From contig LNFI01000031.1 of the NCBI GenBank assembly GCA_001464615.1, positions 1 through 64,000 of the forward strand: 64,000 bases of DNA, given 5' to 3'. How positions within the stretch are numbered: position 1 is the stretch's first letter; every line of letters starts with the position of its first letter. Made by a program: the position numbers and the translations under genes. The DNA comes from Sphingomonadales bacterium Ga0077557 (GTDB lineage: Bacteria > Pseudomonadota > Alphaproteobacteria > Sphingomonadales > Sphingomonadaceae). This document shows, in pieces, positions 1 through 9,566 of the stretch. The notes below the pieces were generated by a model. The model saw nothing but the letters and a program-made list of their open reading frames with translations, was not told where the DNA came from and did not search any database.

Positions 1-1
1 A

Positions 2-82
2 CGCATCGGAACGCTACTCGACACCTTCCCGCCACACGAATGCGCAAGCTACCTCCGAAACAGCGGATACGCCTCAATCTAA
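2..82 (+). mobile_element. 3' end of an IS630-family transposase gene (cut by window edge)
   Basis: The second forward frame is open from the window edge to a TAA at 80-82. It ends with LLDTFPPHECASYLRNSGY and five more codons. This resembles the C-termini of IS630-family DDE transposases, which usually close with a (L)D-x-F-P/T-x-x-E-C-x-x-Y motif followed by a G-Y pair. Only 27 codons lie in the window, so the catalytic domain and the other end of the element are not visible. The short tail after the stop, up to the TA at 96-97, is a plausible terminal inverted repeat; IS630 elements insert at TA. The family call is from memory of the C-terminal motif and is tentative. Confidence 0.6.
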
Positions 83-94
83 TCAGGACAGACT

Positions 95-1165
95 CTAGCG
101 GAGCGGTTTGCCGCTATCCTTCCATTTGTCCAGGATCGTTGAGTCCGGGAGCGGATCGGCAATCGGGCGGCTGAAGCTGCTGCCGGCGATCGGCAGGCTG
201 CTCTGCGCATAAGCAGGCTGAATGGCCGATGCAGCGGTCCGCGGCCTGGCGATCGCCACTGCTGCCGCCGCGTCGGTGCGTGCAACCTGCGCAACCGGGG
301 CGCCCGGCGCAATCGCGCGCGGATGCGGGCCGGGCAGCGGCTCCCCGCCCAGATAGGCCTGGCGGAACGCGCCGGGCGTGCCCCAATATCCCTGCCAGCG
401 ATGAAAGAAATGCGCGCCAATCGCCGCCGTCATCACCAGCTGCCGGTTCCATGACGGCGTGACGGCATAGGTATGATAATGCGTCGCCGTGCCGACATCG
501 CGCTCAACCGCACCGGCCAGCATTACAGCTGCCACCCGCATCGCCCGTAGCCAGCTCGCCCGCGCGGGCACCCGCGCCATTGATCCGTCGCACGCATAGC
601 TGAACTGGCAGCCGGTTGTCCGTTCCGATCCCTGATAGATCACGCCGCACACCGTGGCGGGGAAGGCGGGGTGGCGCACTCGGTTGAGGATCACCTGTGC
701 CACTGCGCGCTGGCCGGCATCGGGCTCGTTGCCGGCCTCATAATAGATCGCAGCGGTCAGGCATTGCAAAGCCCGGTCACGATCGGTCGCACTGGCATGG
801 CGCAGTGAAAACGGCGCGGCCGCGTGAATCGTCCCATCGGCAATCGTCGCCAGCGCATCGGCGGGGATCGGCAGATCGGGCAGCGCCGCGGTGCCGGTTA
901 CCCCCGCGGCGGGGGCAGCATCACTGTCGGCAGCATAAAGCAGCGCGGCACCGGGGAAATGATCCTCAGCCTCATAGCCGGTCGCGCGCGCCGCCGCCTG
1001 CATGGGCGCCGATTGGCTGGCGATAATCGCGCGGATTGCGGCTTGCGCGGAATAGCCAAGACACACGATCGCAAACAGCGCGGCGGCGCTTGCTCCCCGT
1101 ATCTGCCTGCCCGAAAACCGCCGCCAATCCACGCCCCAAAGCCTCTCGCCAATCCACCCAACCAA
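95..1165 (-). CDS. SleB-type cell wall hydrolase, membrane-anchored
   Basis: This 356-residue protein belongs to the Hydrolase_2 (SleB/CwlJ) family, which cleaves peptidoglycan. An N-terminal hydrophobic segment at about residues 25-45 should anchor or export it. The hydrolase domain covers about residues 130-275, with the conserved YYEAGNE motif carrying the presumed catalytic Glu, then QRAVAQVILNRV and a late THYHTY segment. The region after it is Ala/Pro-rich and low-complexity. The stop codon sits exactly at the end of the IS630-like fragment, so the native C-terminus may have been altered by that insertion. The domain is complete, so activity is probably kept. Confidence 0.85.
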   Translation of the reverse strand: MVGWIGERLWGVDWRRFSGRQIRGASAAALFAIVCLGYSAQAAIRAIIASQSAPMQAAARATGYEAEDHFPGAALLYAADSDAAPAAGVTGTAALPDLPIPADALATIADGTIHAAAPFSLRHASATDRDRALQCLTAAIYYEAGNEPDAGQRAVAQVILNRVRHPAFPATVCGVIYQGSERTTGCQFSYACDGSMARVPARASWLRAMRVAAVMLAGAVERDVGTATHYHTYAVTPSWNRQLVMTAAIGAHFFHRWQGYWGTPGAFRQAYLGGEPLPGPHPRAIAPGAPVAQVARTDAAAAVAIARPRTAASAIQPAYAQSSLPIAGSSFSRPIADPLPDSTILDKWKDSGKPLR

Positions 1166-1269
1166 CCGCGTCGGGCGCCCAGCGCCATAGCCCGGTTTTG
1201 CCCGGTCCGCGCGCGCTGATTTTGCCGTGTCCCGGGGCGAAACACTTGATGGTTAACGTAATTATTGGT

Positions 1270-4128
1270 TCATTTCAGCGTTGGCGATTCCAGTTTTAGC
1301 GCGCTGGCCGGGATCAGCTCCAGTGCCGGATAGGTCTTGCGCAGATCGTCGATGAACAGCTTTGACTCGCCCACCACGACGATGCTCGCCGCCGCTGGAT
1401 CGAGCAGCTTGGCCGCCGCGGCCCGCACCGCCGCTGGATCAACGCCTTCAATCCGCCCGGCATAGTCCTTCAGCTCACTGAGCGGCACATCATCGATCAC
1501 ATAGCCGCCGATCAGGCCGGCAATCCCGCCGGTGGTTTCCGCCGATCGACCAAAGCCGCCAATCAGCACCGCCTTGCGCGTATCGAGTTCGGCGGCGGGG
1601 GCGGTTTCGGTGCCTAGCCGCTTCATTTCGGCGACGATTATCGACACGACTTCGGCTGCCGACGGGTTCTTGGTCTGGGTGCTGGCGCTGATCGGCCCCG
1701 GTTGACGGCGCGCCGCAACCGAGCTGCCCGCGCCATAAGCAAGGCCGCGTTTGATGCGGATTTCCTGGTTCAGCCGTGACGAGAAACCAACCCCCAATGT
1801 CGCATTGGCGACAGCGGCGGGGTAATAGCTGGCGTCGTTGCGGGCGATGCCGGGCCGCGCCACCACCACCCCGGCCTGACCGGCGCCGGGAAAATCGACG
1901 ACAATCACGCGCGGTGCCGGATAGCTCGCGGCGACCGGCGCTGTTGGCGCGGCGGCGGTGGTGGGGACGGGGGCGGGCGCCTTCCACGCCGCGAAATTGC
2001 TGCTCGCCAGCGCCTGCGCCTGCGCCACGGTGATGTCGCCAACCAGCACCAGCGCAGCATGATCGGGCCGCCAGCTCGCTGCATAGCTGTTGACGATATC
2101 GCTGCGGCTGATCGCCTTCAGCGCGTCGGGCGTGCCCGCCAGCACATGGCCATAGCCGCTGCCGCCGAATACCGCGCGCGCCGCCACAAACCCCGCAAGC
2201 CTGGCCGGGTTTTTCAGCTCAACGCCAATGCCGTCAATCGCCTGGGTGCGGGCGCGATCAATCTCCTCCTGCGCAAAGGCGGGGTGCATCGCGACATCGG
2301 CAAGGATTGCCAGCGCGGGTGCCGCCTGATCCGATTTCACCCCAATCTCAAGCGAGGCACCGTCCCAATCATTGGCGCTGCTGATCGACCCGCCGAGCGA
2401 TTCAATCTCGCGCGCGATCTGGGTCGCGGATCGGGTGGTGGTGCCCTTAGTCAGCAAATCGGTCGCCAGGTTATTCAGCCCGGCGAGCGTCGCCGGATCC
2501 GCCGCGCCGCCACCCGGCGTGACGACCAGCGTCGCGGCGATCAACGGCAGATCATGTTTTTCGACGACGATCACACGCAAGCCATTGGCCAGCCGCGTCT
2601 CGATCGGCGTTGGCAGGGCGGCGGTCACCGGCGCGGCGGGCGGCGGCGGCAATACCCGTTCCGCAGCAGGGGCCGGAGTCACAATTTTGATGTCGGTCGG
2701 TGCAGTCAGCGCGGCAACCTGCACCGTTGGCGCAACGCTGATCGGATCGCTTTTCGGCCCACCGGGCGTGGCAGGCAGATAGCGCAGCGTGGCCGCGCGA
2801 TTGTCGGTCAGGTATCGGCGGGCGACGCGCTGAATATCCGCAGCGGTCACAGCGGCCAGATCGGCGAGCTGGCGATCAGCGACCTTGGCATCGCCATCAA
2901 TGATCACCGCACTGGCAATCGTCGATGCCTTGCCATCGGCGGTTTCGCGCTGGCGCAGCACCCCGGTGATGATCTGGTTCTTGGCCTCGTTCAGCTCGGC
3001 GTCGCTCACCAACTGGTCGCGGACGCGGGCGATTTCGGCCTTCAGCGCGGCTTCACCCGCTTCTGCGGATTTGCCCCCGGCCAGAATCGCATAGACTGCA
3101 AAGGCACCGGTCGCTTGCTTTGAATCGAGGAAGGTGCCCGCCGATTGCGCAATCTGGTCACGATAGACCAGCGATTCATAAAGCCGCGAGCTTTCGCCCG
3201 CTGACAGGATCGCGTTCAGTACGCCAAGCGGCGCGGAATCCGGGCTACGATCGGCCGGGATCTGATAGCTGATCAGCACCGCGGGCAGCGGCGTATTGTC
3301 CTCATAAACCGTGCGGCTGATCGCGGTCTGGCGCTCGGGTTCGGTCACGGTCACGCGCGGGATCGCCCGATCGGGCTTTTTGATGCCGGCGAAGTAACGA
3401 TCAATCCAGCCGTCGAGCTCAGCGGGATCGAAATTGCCCGCCACCACCAGCACGGCATTGTCGGGCCGGTAATAAGTGGCGTGAAAGGCGCGGACATCGT
3501 CAATCGACGCGGCCTCCAGCTCCTCGATGCTGCCAATGCCGGGCCGGGCATAGGGGTGGGTGGTGTACGAAATCTCGGGGAAATAGAGCGAGAACAGCTT
3601 GCCATAGGGCTGCGCCAGCACGCGGAGCCGCAGCTCTTCCTTCACGACATCGCGTTCGGACGCAAAGCTGGTCGGCTCGACAACCAACGACGCCATCCGG
3701 TCTGCTTCGGCAAACAACAGGCGTTGCAGGTGGTTGGCCGGCACCGTCTGATAATAATTGGTATAATCGTCATTGGTCGATGCGTTGTTGAACCCGCCGA
3801 CATCCTCGGTCAGCCGGTCAAACTGTTCGGGCACCAGATTGCGCGTCGCCTTGAACATCAGATGTTCAAACATATGCGCAAAGCCCGACCGCCCCTTGGG
3901 ATCGTCCTTCGATCCGACATTATACCAGACCTGGACCGAAACCGTTGCCGTGCCCGTGTCGCGGATGGCAAACACCCGCAGGCCATTGGCGAGCGTACGC
4001 TCAGTATAGGCGATGGGCTTAACCGCGCTGGTCGATGCCGGGGCGGCCTTGGCCGGTTGCTTTGCACTGGCGGCGGCAGCGGGCAGGGCGGCAACACCGA
4101 TCAACAGGGCGAGGCGGAAAAGGCGCAT
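1270..4128 (-). CDS. Periplasmic M16 (pitrilysin) family zinc metallopeptidase, two-domain
   Basis: The 952-residue protein starts with a signal peptide (MRLFRLALLIGVAALPAAAASA). Two M16 repeats follow. The N-terminal repeat has the inverted zinc motif HMFEH (HxxEH) near residue 85 and a downstream ERDVVKEE segment that supplies the third zinc ligand. The C-terminal repeat, from about residue 510 (RLANGLRVIVVEKHDLPL), keeps the fold but has no HxxEH. It is therefore the non-catalytic half, as is usual in tandem M16 proteins. Members degrade peptides in the periplasm. The gene stands alone, with a 104-bp gap to the upstream end of the hydrolase gene. Confidence 0.92.
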   Translation of the reverse strand: MRLFRLALLIGVAALPAAAASAKQPAKAAPASTSAVKPIAYTERTLANGLRVFAIRDTGTATVSVQVWYNVGSKDDPKGRSGFAHMFEHLMFKATRNLVPEQFDRLTEDVGGFNNASTNDDYTNYYQTVPANHLQRLLFAEADRMASLVVEPTSFASERDVVKEELRLRVLAQPYGKLFSLYFPEISYTTHPYARPGIGSIEELEAASIDDVRAFHATYYRPDNAVLVVAGNFDPAELDGWIDRYFAGIKKPDRAIPRVTVTEPERQTAISRTVYEDNTPLPAVLISYQIPADRSPDSAPLGVLNAILSAGESSRLYESLVYRDQIAQSAGTFLDSKQATGAFAVYAILAGGKSAEAGEAALKAEIARVRDQLVSDAELNEAKNQIITGVLRQRETADGKASTIASAVIIDGDAKVADRQLADLAAVTAADIQRVARRYLTDNRAATLRYLPATPGGPKSDPISVAPTVQVAALTAPTDIKIVTPAPAAERVLPPPPAAPVTAALPTPIETRLANGLRVIVVEKHDLPLIAATLVVTPGGGAADPATLAGLNNLATDLLTKGTTTRSATQIAREIESLGGSISSANDWDGASLEIGVKSDQAAPALAILADVAMHPAFAQEEIDRARTQAIDGIGVELKNPARLAGFVAARAVFGGSGYGHVLAGTPDALKAISRSDIVNSYAASWRPDHAALVLVGDITVAQAQALASSNFAAWKAPAPVPTTAAAPTAPVAASYPAPRVIVVDFPGAGQAGVVVARPGIARNDASYYPAAVANATLGVGFSSRLNQEIRIKRGLAYGAGSSVAARRQPGPISASTQTKNPSAAEVVSIIVAEMKRLGTETAPAAELDTRKAVLIGGFGRSAETTGGIAGLIGGYVIDDVPLSELKDYAGRIEGVDPAAVRAAAAKLLDPAAASIVVVGESKLFIDDLRKTYPALELIPASALKLESPTLK

Positions 4129-4301
4129 ATCGGCTGGACTCCGGATGGAATGATCTGGGCCGAGACTGACCCCGGTGTGTTAACGATGTCAATCGCCATC
4201 AACCCTTCTCCCATCGGGAGGGGGGACTTGATGTCAGCCTTTAGGTGAAGCCCGGGCAGGCAGCTTTCGGAACAGAAGCCGACTATAGTGACCGATCGCC
4301 T

Positions 4302-4643
4302 CTATGGCTCTGGCTCGCAGGCAGCAGCGTTAAAGAGGAAGTTGCGTCGCCCGTCTAAAATCTGCGGCGTATTTTCCCGCCACCATGCGGCGGCGCTGGG
4401 ATTTCGTTCGGCCAGCTTTTCTACCGCATTCTTGGCGTTCACCGCATAGCCCGTTATCCTGAAGCTCTTTCCAGAGAGAAGCGCCCAAAGTTGGGGAAGC
4501 CAGCCGTGTGGACCAGTAAGCACACCCAAAGCGCGCCAATTGCGCTCGCGCTTCAGGGCCAATGGCAACGACAATCCTATCCATTCGTCCCTTACCCATT
4601 CAGGAGCCTCGCCAATGGGTCGTCGCACAATCTTGATGTTCAT
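4302..4643 (-). CDS. Hypothetical protein, 113 aa
   Basis: No family was recognised. The frame begins with an ATG and encodes a Trp-rich soluble protein with a plausible amino-acid mix (MNIKIVRRPIGEAPEWVRDE at the start). No signal peptide or membrane span is evident. It lies between the M16 peptidase and the rhamnosidase-like gene on the same strand, with about 110 bp to the latter. Base composition looks less GC-rich than the flanking housekeeping genes, as it does for the rhamnosidase, so the two may have arrived together. It is probably a real gene, but its function is unknown. Confidence 0.6.
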   Translation of the reverse strand: MNIKIVRRPIGEAPEWVRDEWIGLSLPLALKRERNWRALGVLTGPHGWLPQLWALLSGKSFRITGYAVNAKNAVEKLAERNPSAAAWWRENTPQILDGRRNFLFNAAACEPEP

Positions 4644-4752
4644 GGGGCTAGGCTGTCACGGCAACCGCACGTCCGCAATCGGGAAACGCAGCGGCAACCG
4701 GGAATGGCGAGGATTGGGGCGCTCAAAGACGAGGCGCGTTATCCCATCTGTG

Positions 4753-7227
4753 TCAGCACAAAGGTAGCTTAAGACGGTGCGTCTGTCCGTCTTCAAGCAT
4801 GGAGCCATCGTGCCCAAGTTCGGCAATGACCCCAGCCGGCAGGGTCAGCGTTGCATCGATCGCGCCGTCGACCAAGGCTATTGTTGCTGATACGCGCCCC
4901 TTTACTGTTTCGATTGCGCCTGATGCCTCCTTCAAACCTGCCATTTGCGGGTCGAAGCGCATGCGCGCGAATCCGGGCGCTAGCGGCTTGATGCCCAGAA
5001 CTTGAGCGACAAGGTGATAGGTCGGCGAAGCAGAAAAGCCGTGGCACAGGCTCGCTGTGGGGCCAAAGCTCTCCCACAACGTCGTTGCGCCAGCAGCCAG
5101 CATTGGACCATAACGCGCTCGCATCAGCGCCACAGCCAGGTCGGCGCGCTTGGCCACGCCAAGTGCCGAATACACGAAGTGACTATAGAAGGTGTTGGCA
5201 AGGACTACCCCCTCTTCAAGATCGAGCGTTTCGCCTACAGGAACGATCGGCGGCGCTGCGGTGAATGTCAGCCGCTTAGGATCGGTAATGCGCGCGATCA
5301 TGCATTCCCAACGGTCGCGCGGCGCACCGCCCCACAGGATCATGGCTGCGTTAGCATGCTGGCTGACGCGCCGATCCTGGACACCGGTAATAGGGTCGAC
5401 ACAGTCCACATATACGCCCCGGCGCTCGTCCCAATGGCGCGCGTCAAGCGCTGCGGCGATCTCGCCGACCGCCGCACGGTACGTGCCCGCCGCGCGTCGG
5501 TTTTCCAGCGCCTCGGCAAGTTCCGCCGCAGCTGACAGTGCCCCCGCGAGCTGGGCATTGAGCGTTGCCGCCTCGCCCTTCCTGCCGACCGCCGCCCAGT
5601 CCATGAAATGCCAATAGGGCAGATCGGCGACAAGACCGTGCGACGTACGGAGCGTTTCGAACCAGGCGAGCGCGCGCTGGATCGCGGGAAAAATCACCTC
5701 GATCGTCGCAAGGTCGCCGGTGTAGCGGTAATAGTCACCCGCCGTCAGGACCCATTGCAGCGTCCAGTCCGGGATCAGCAGCCCGTTGACCTTGTGATCG
5801 CCCGGCGCAAACATTTGGGTGAGCCCGTCCGGCCGTTGCGAGTCTGCCACGTCGCGCAAGTATTTTGCCGTCAGAGCGTTCGCGCTTGGACCAAACGCCG
5901 CTTGCCCGGCAATATGTTCGACGGTGACATCGCCCAGCCACTGCCTTTGTTCGCGGCTCGGGCAGTCTTCCCATCCATCGTGCATGCACAGCTTCAGCGT
6001 ATCGCGTCCGAGCGACCAAAGCCTGTTGAGAAAGGCATCCTCGCAAGAGAACGCCCCAGCGTCCTGCACCGGGTAATGGGTATGGACGCATCCGAGATCG
6101 ACGATGTCAATTCCGTTCGGTGCGTTGCGGACGGTGACTTGCATCCAGCGCGTGGCCGACCACTCGAACCGTTCGAATCGCTGCCGTCCTGGACGCGCGA
6201 TATAGCGTGCGATGTGCGCGTCATGCCCCAGCATGGGCGTCGGGACGATACGCGGCTGGTCGGCTTGTTGACCGTCATGTTCTCCCGGCAATCGCTCAGC
6301 GACGGCGATATCGATCTCCTCACCTCCTCGGGCATCGATCTCAATGAAGGGATAGCCGGTCAAGAGGGTCTCAAATTCGAGGAGTATCGTGACGCCTTGG
6401 GCATCAAGGGTCTCGATGCGCGCTGGAAGAGCCCCGCCCATGTCGATCAAGGGGATCGCCTCGATGAATGGCTCTTCATACAGCTGGCGGTGGACGGGCA
6501 AGTCGGCCTTTACCGCAACCGCGCCCAGATACGCACAGGCTTCGGGCCGCCTTACTTCTTCATGTAGCGCTGGCAGCGGATTGGGCAACAGGATCGGAAA
6601 GGGAGTGGTATCAATGCCGCCGAAGAACTGGTCGGGGCCACCACCGTCAACGTGGAGCGCGCGCGCATCCAGCCACGCGCTATCGTCGAAATTTTCGTCA
6701 TGCCAATTCTTCGGCAGCTTGCGGGCATCTAAACATTCGATGAAGCCAAGGCTCGCGTTCATCCGTTCGGTCTTGTTGTCCCAAGCATCGCTTTCGATGA
6801 CCTTCCAGCCCGCACCGGTGCGGATCGCGCCATCGAGCCACAGCCCGCCATGACCGAAAGTCGGATGCCACATCCCCTTGACCGCTTCGTGCGAGGCTGT
6901 GTCCACGCCCAGCATATGGACGATGGCGGTGGCCATGTTATTGCCTTCGCGCAGAACGGCGGCGAGATCATAGCAATCATATTTTTGTGCCATCGCACTC
7001 GAACGCACCGGCCCACGACCGACGCGTAAGCCGTTGATGAAGAATTGATATCGTCCGTCACAGGTGATCCGCACGCTGGTTTCGTTCCCAGAAGGAACGA
7101 AGCGGTAGCGAAACAGGAACCAGCGATTGACGCCATCGTCGCGCGGCGGCATCCCACGCATGGTCGCAATGAAGCCGGCCCGATCTACATCTTGCTTCGG
7201 CGTCCAAATGAAAGGCGGGCGGTTCAT
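4753..7227 (-). CDS. GH78 alpha-L-rhamnosidase-like glycoside hydrolase
   Basis: This 824-residue protein matches the architecture of GH78 enzymes, which remove terminal alpha-L-rhamnose from glycans and plant glycosides. N-terminal beta-sandwich domains (about 1-380) precede an (alpha/alpha)6 barrel. The barrel has the family signature as DGWEDCPSREQRQWLGD near residue 425, including the acidic residues used for catalysis, and WESFGPTASLCHGFSASP near 735. A C-terminal beta domain ends the chain. No signal peptide is visible, so it is probably cytoplasmic. No sugar transporter or other glycan enzyme is adjacent, which is unusual for a catabolic GH78. Substrate specificity cannot be read from sequence. 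Confidence 0.8.
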   Translation of the reverse strand: MNRPPFIWTPKQDVDRAGFIATMRGMPPRDDGVNRWFLFRYRFVPSGNETSVRITCDGRYQFFINGLRVGRGPVRSSAMAQKYDCYDLAAVLREGNNMATAIVHMLGVDTASHEAVKGMWHPTFGHGGLWLDGAIRTGAGWKVIESDAWDNKTERMNASLGFIECLDARKLPKNWHDENFDDSAWLDARALHVDGGGPDQFFGGIDTTPFPILLPNPLPALHEEVRRPEACAYLGAVAVKADLPVHRQLYEEPFIEAIPLIDMGGALPARIETLDAQGVTILLEFETLLTGYPFIEIDARGGEEIDIAVAERLPGEHDGQQADQPRIVPTPMLGHDAHIARYIARPGRQRFERFEWSATRWMQVTVRNAPNGIDIVDLGCVHTHYPVQDAGAFSCEDAFLNRLWSLGRDTLKLCMHDGWEDCPSREQRQWLGDVTVEHIAGQAAFGPSANALTAKYLRDVADSQRPDGLTQMFAPGDHKVNGLLIPDWTLQWVLTAGDYYRYTGDLATIEVIFPAIQRALAWFETLRTSHGLVADLPYWHFMDWAAVGRKGEAATLNAQLAGALSAAAELAEALENRRAAGTYRAAVGEIAAALDARHWDERRGVYVDCVDPITGVQDRRVSQHANAAMILWGGAPRDRWECMIARITDPKRLTFTAAPPIVPVGETLDLEEGVVLANTFYSHFVYSALGVAKRADLAVALMRARYGPMLAAGATTLWESFGPTASLCHGFSASPTYHLVAQVLGIKPLAPGFARMRFDPQMAGLKEASGAIETVKGRVSATIALVDGAIDATLTLPAGVIAELGHDGSMLEDGQTHRLKLPLC

Positions 7228-7519
7228 TCAAATAGTCCGGATGCCAGGGGAATAGGCTGCATAGGCAGCATAGTGTCCCTTTTGTAGTATTCCACCGCAT
7301 AACCAAGGTCGATTTAAGATCGCGCGACCTGAATGAAAGGCAGGACTTAAAGATACCGTTCAAGGATTGGGACGACCGGCTTTGGGGCGGGTCGCTGCAG
7401 CCGGAATCGGGCGGTGAACGTCCGCTTCCAGGGGTTTAGAAGATACTTTTGTTCGGTCGAAAGTCGGCGATTCCAGCCACCCCCCGACCCCCGCCAGCCA
7501 GCCCCCATCAAGCCCAACC

Positions 7520-7726
7520 CTATTTGTGGTCCTTGCGCGATCGGTTCGCATAAAGCAGCGCGGCGGCCAGTGCGGCAGAGCCAATGCCAATGCCGATGCC
7601 GATCGGCACCAGTGGCCAGCTGCCTTCCTTGGTCTGTTGCTTTTTTTCCAGCTCGGTCTGGTCCCCGGCTTCGCGGACGCGTTTGGCGGCGCGGGCGGCG
7701 GCCTCGATCTCGTTCATATCGGCCAT
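7520..7726 (-). CDS. Small single-span membrane protein, 68 aa
   Basis: The ATG at 7726 is preferred over an upstream one at 7753, because a strong AGGAGAG ribosome site lies four bases before it. The protein has a charged helical N-terminal half (MADMNEIEAAARAAKRVREA, then a Glu/Lys/Gln-rich stretch). One membrane span follows (PIGIGIGIGSAALAAALLY) with a short basic tail. The start is 24 bp past the tgt stop codon, so it probably belongs to the tgt operon. Function is unknown. Confidence 0.7.
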   Translation of the reverse strand: MADMNEIEAAARAAKRVREAGDQTELEKKQQTKEGSWPLVPIGIGIGIGSAALAAALLYANRSRKDHK

Positions 7727-7749
7727 GTCACTCTCCTCTACGCGCCGGT

Positions 7750-8874
7750 TCATCCGCCGGCATATCGCCTTCTAAAATCGTCTGCGAAACGGGTCAGTCG
7801 CTGTTCGCTAATGGCATCCCGCAAATCGCTCATCAACCGTTGATAAAAGCATAAATTATGTTCGGTCATCAACATAGCGCCCAAAATCTCTGCCGATCGC
7901 ACCAGATGATGCAGATAGGCACGGCTCCACCCTGTGCACACCGGGCAAGCGCAACTCGGGTCGAGTGGCCCCAGATCCTCGGCGAACTTCGCATTGCGGA
8001 TGTTGATCGGCCCGGCACGGGTAAAGGCCTGGCCAGTGCGGCCCGACCGGGTCGGCAGCACGCAATCGAACATGTCGATGCCGCGTTCGACCGCCCCGAC
8101 AATATCGTCGGGTTTGCCCACCCCCATCAGATAGCGCGGCTTGTCCGCTGGCAATTGCCCGGGCGCGAAATCGAGACAGCCAAACATCGCCGCCTGGCCT
8201 TCGCCCACCGCCAGCCCGCCCACCGCATAGCCATCAAAGCCAATCTCGATCAGCGCGTCGGCGCTGGACTTGCGCAGCGCCTCGTCGAGCGCACCCTGCT
8301 GGATGCCGAAAATCGCCGCCGCTTCAGCATGCGCCCCGCCACCGTCAAACGCCGCGCGTGATCTTTTCGCCCAGCGCATCGATCGCGCCATCGCCGCCTG
8401 CTGCACCTCGGGCGTTGACGTGGTCGGCACCAGCTCGTCAAACGCCATCACAATGTCTGATCCCAGCAAGCGCTGGATTTCGATCGATCGTTCGGGTGAC
8501 AAGGTGTGGCGGCTGCCGTCGAGATGCGATTTGAAGGTGACGCCGTCCTCGTTGCGCGTCGTCAGGTCTGACAGGCTCATCACCTGATAGCCGCCGCTAT
8601 CGGTCAGGATCGGGCGATCCCACCCCATGAAGCGGTGCAGCCCGCCAAGCGCCGCCACCCGCTCCGCGCCAGGGCGCAGCATCAGATGATAGGTGTTGCC
8701 CAGGATGATGTCGGCGCCTGATGCACGCACATCGGCGGGTTTCATGGCCTTCACCGTCGCGGCGGTGCCCACCGGCATGAAGGCGGGCGTGCGGATCGTG
8801 CCGCGCTGCATGGCGATCTGCCCGGTCCGCGCCCGGCCGTCCTGCGCGCTGATCGTGAAGGTGAATCGGCTCAA
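7750..8874 (-). CDS. tgt: tRNA-guanine transglycosylase (queuosine pathway)
   Basis: The 374-residue enzyme exchanges guanine for preQ1 at position 34 of GUN-anticodon tRNAs. It shows the TGT hallmarks: [12 protein letters not shown] with the catalytic base, MAFDELVP, the second Asp region [14 protein letters not shown], and a zinc site CACPVC plus a downstream His (YLHHL). Length equals the bacterial family. Its start overlaps the stop of the upstream HAD gene by four bases, so both are co-transcribed and probably translationally coupled. The partner gene queA is 5 kb away on the same strand, beyond an inserted segment. Confidence 0.97.
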   Translation of the reverse strand: MSRFTFTISAQDGRARTGQIAMQRGTIRTPAFMPVGTAATVKAMKPADVRASGADIILGNTYHLMLRPGAERVAALGGLHRFMGWDRPILTDSGGYQVMSLSDLTTRNEDGVTFKSHLDGSRHTLSPERSIEIQRLLGSDIVMAFDELVPTTSTPEVQQAAMARSMRWAKRSRAAFDGGGAHAEAAAIFGIQQGALDEALRKSSADALIEIGFDGYAVGGLAVGEGQAAMFGCLDFAPGQLPADKPRYLMGVGKPDDIVGAVERGIDMFDCVLPTRSGRTGQAFTRAGPINIRNAKFAEDLGPLDPSCACPVCTGWSRAYLHHLVRSAEILGAMLMTEHNLCFYQRLMSDLRDAISEQRLTRFADDFRRRYAGG

Positions 8875-9566
8875 GCAGCGGCCTCGTGCTGGGTCCCCAG
8901 CATGAAATCAATCACCTCGGCTGGCGAATCGAACACCACATCGGGCTTGAGCGCGGTCAGGATCGATCGGTTGGCATAGCCCCACAGCACCGCGCCGGCG
9001 TCGATGCCCACCTTGCGCGCGGCGGTCAGGTCCCGCGTTTCGTCGCCGATTGAGATGGCGTCGGCATGCGCCACGCCCAGCTTGCGCAGCACCCGTTTGA
9101 AGCGCGGCGCTTTGCCGAACAGCGACGCGCCGCATTCGAACATGTCGATCTTGGCGACGATATCGGGGCCCAGAATGGCGCGCGCATTATGTTCGGCATT
9201 GGACGTGACAACCGCGATCCGCACGCCGCTGGCGACGAGCTCATTGATCATGTCGGTCACCCCGTCGAACAAATCGATCCGGTCGATCTCCCCGGCCAGT
9301 CTTTTGTGAATATGCCGCGCGATGGCGGGCAGCTTCCAGCGCGGAATGCCGACATGGCGGATCACTTCGCGCGTCGTGCGCCCACGCAATGTCTCGATTT
9401 CGGCGGAATCGATCCGGCGAAAGCGAAACCGTTCGGCAAGGTCATCGGCGATCGACAGGAACCAGTCGCCGCTATCGGCCAGCGTCCCATCAAAATCAAA
9501 AATCGCCAGCCGATAGCGCGGTGTCGTGCCGGGCGTCGCTACAAGCTTCGGTGCTGGAATGCTCAC
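8871..9566 (-). CDS. HAD-family phosphatase (phosphoglycolate phosphatase-like)
   Basis: This 231-residue haloacid dehalogenase-superfamily hydrolase has motif [11 protein letters not shown] near residue 25, motif II VVTSNAE near 120, a lysine motif III region ([13 protein letters not shown]) and the acidic motif [13 protein letters not shown] small helical cap sits between motifs I and II. It probably removes phosphate from a small metabolite; phosphoglycolate or a sugar phosphate is possible. It overlaps tgt downstream and the EF-hand gene upstream by four bases each, so the three form one operon. Confidence 0.88.
   Translation of the reverse strand: MSIPAPKLVATPGTTPRYRLAIFDFDGTLADSGDWFLSIADDLAERFRFRRIDSAEIETLRGRTTREVIRHVGIPRWKLPAIARHIHKRLAGEIDRIDLFDGVTDMINELVASGVRIAVVTSNAEHNARAILGPDIVAKIDMFECGASLFGKAPRFKRVLRKLGVAHADAISIGDETRDLTAARKVGIDAGAVLWGYANRSILTALKPDVVFDSPAEVIDFMLGTQHEAAA

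Noticed and set aside
2059..3123. 354-codon plus-strand open frame
   Set aside because: It lies antisense to the M16 peptidase and is Arg/Gly/Gln-rich without motifs, as expected for a shadow of GC-rich coding sequence.
4201..4226. Possible terminator or repeat after the M16 start region (TCTCCCATCGGGAGGGG)
   Set aside because: The stem is short and imperfect with no T-run, and its place upstream of the peptidase gives no clear role.
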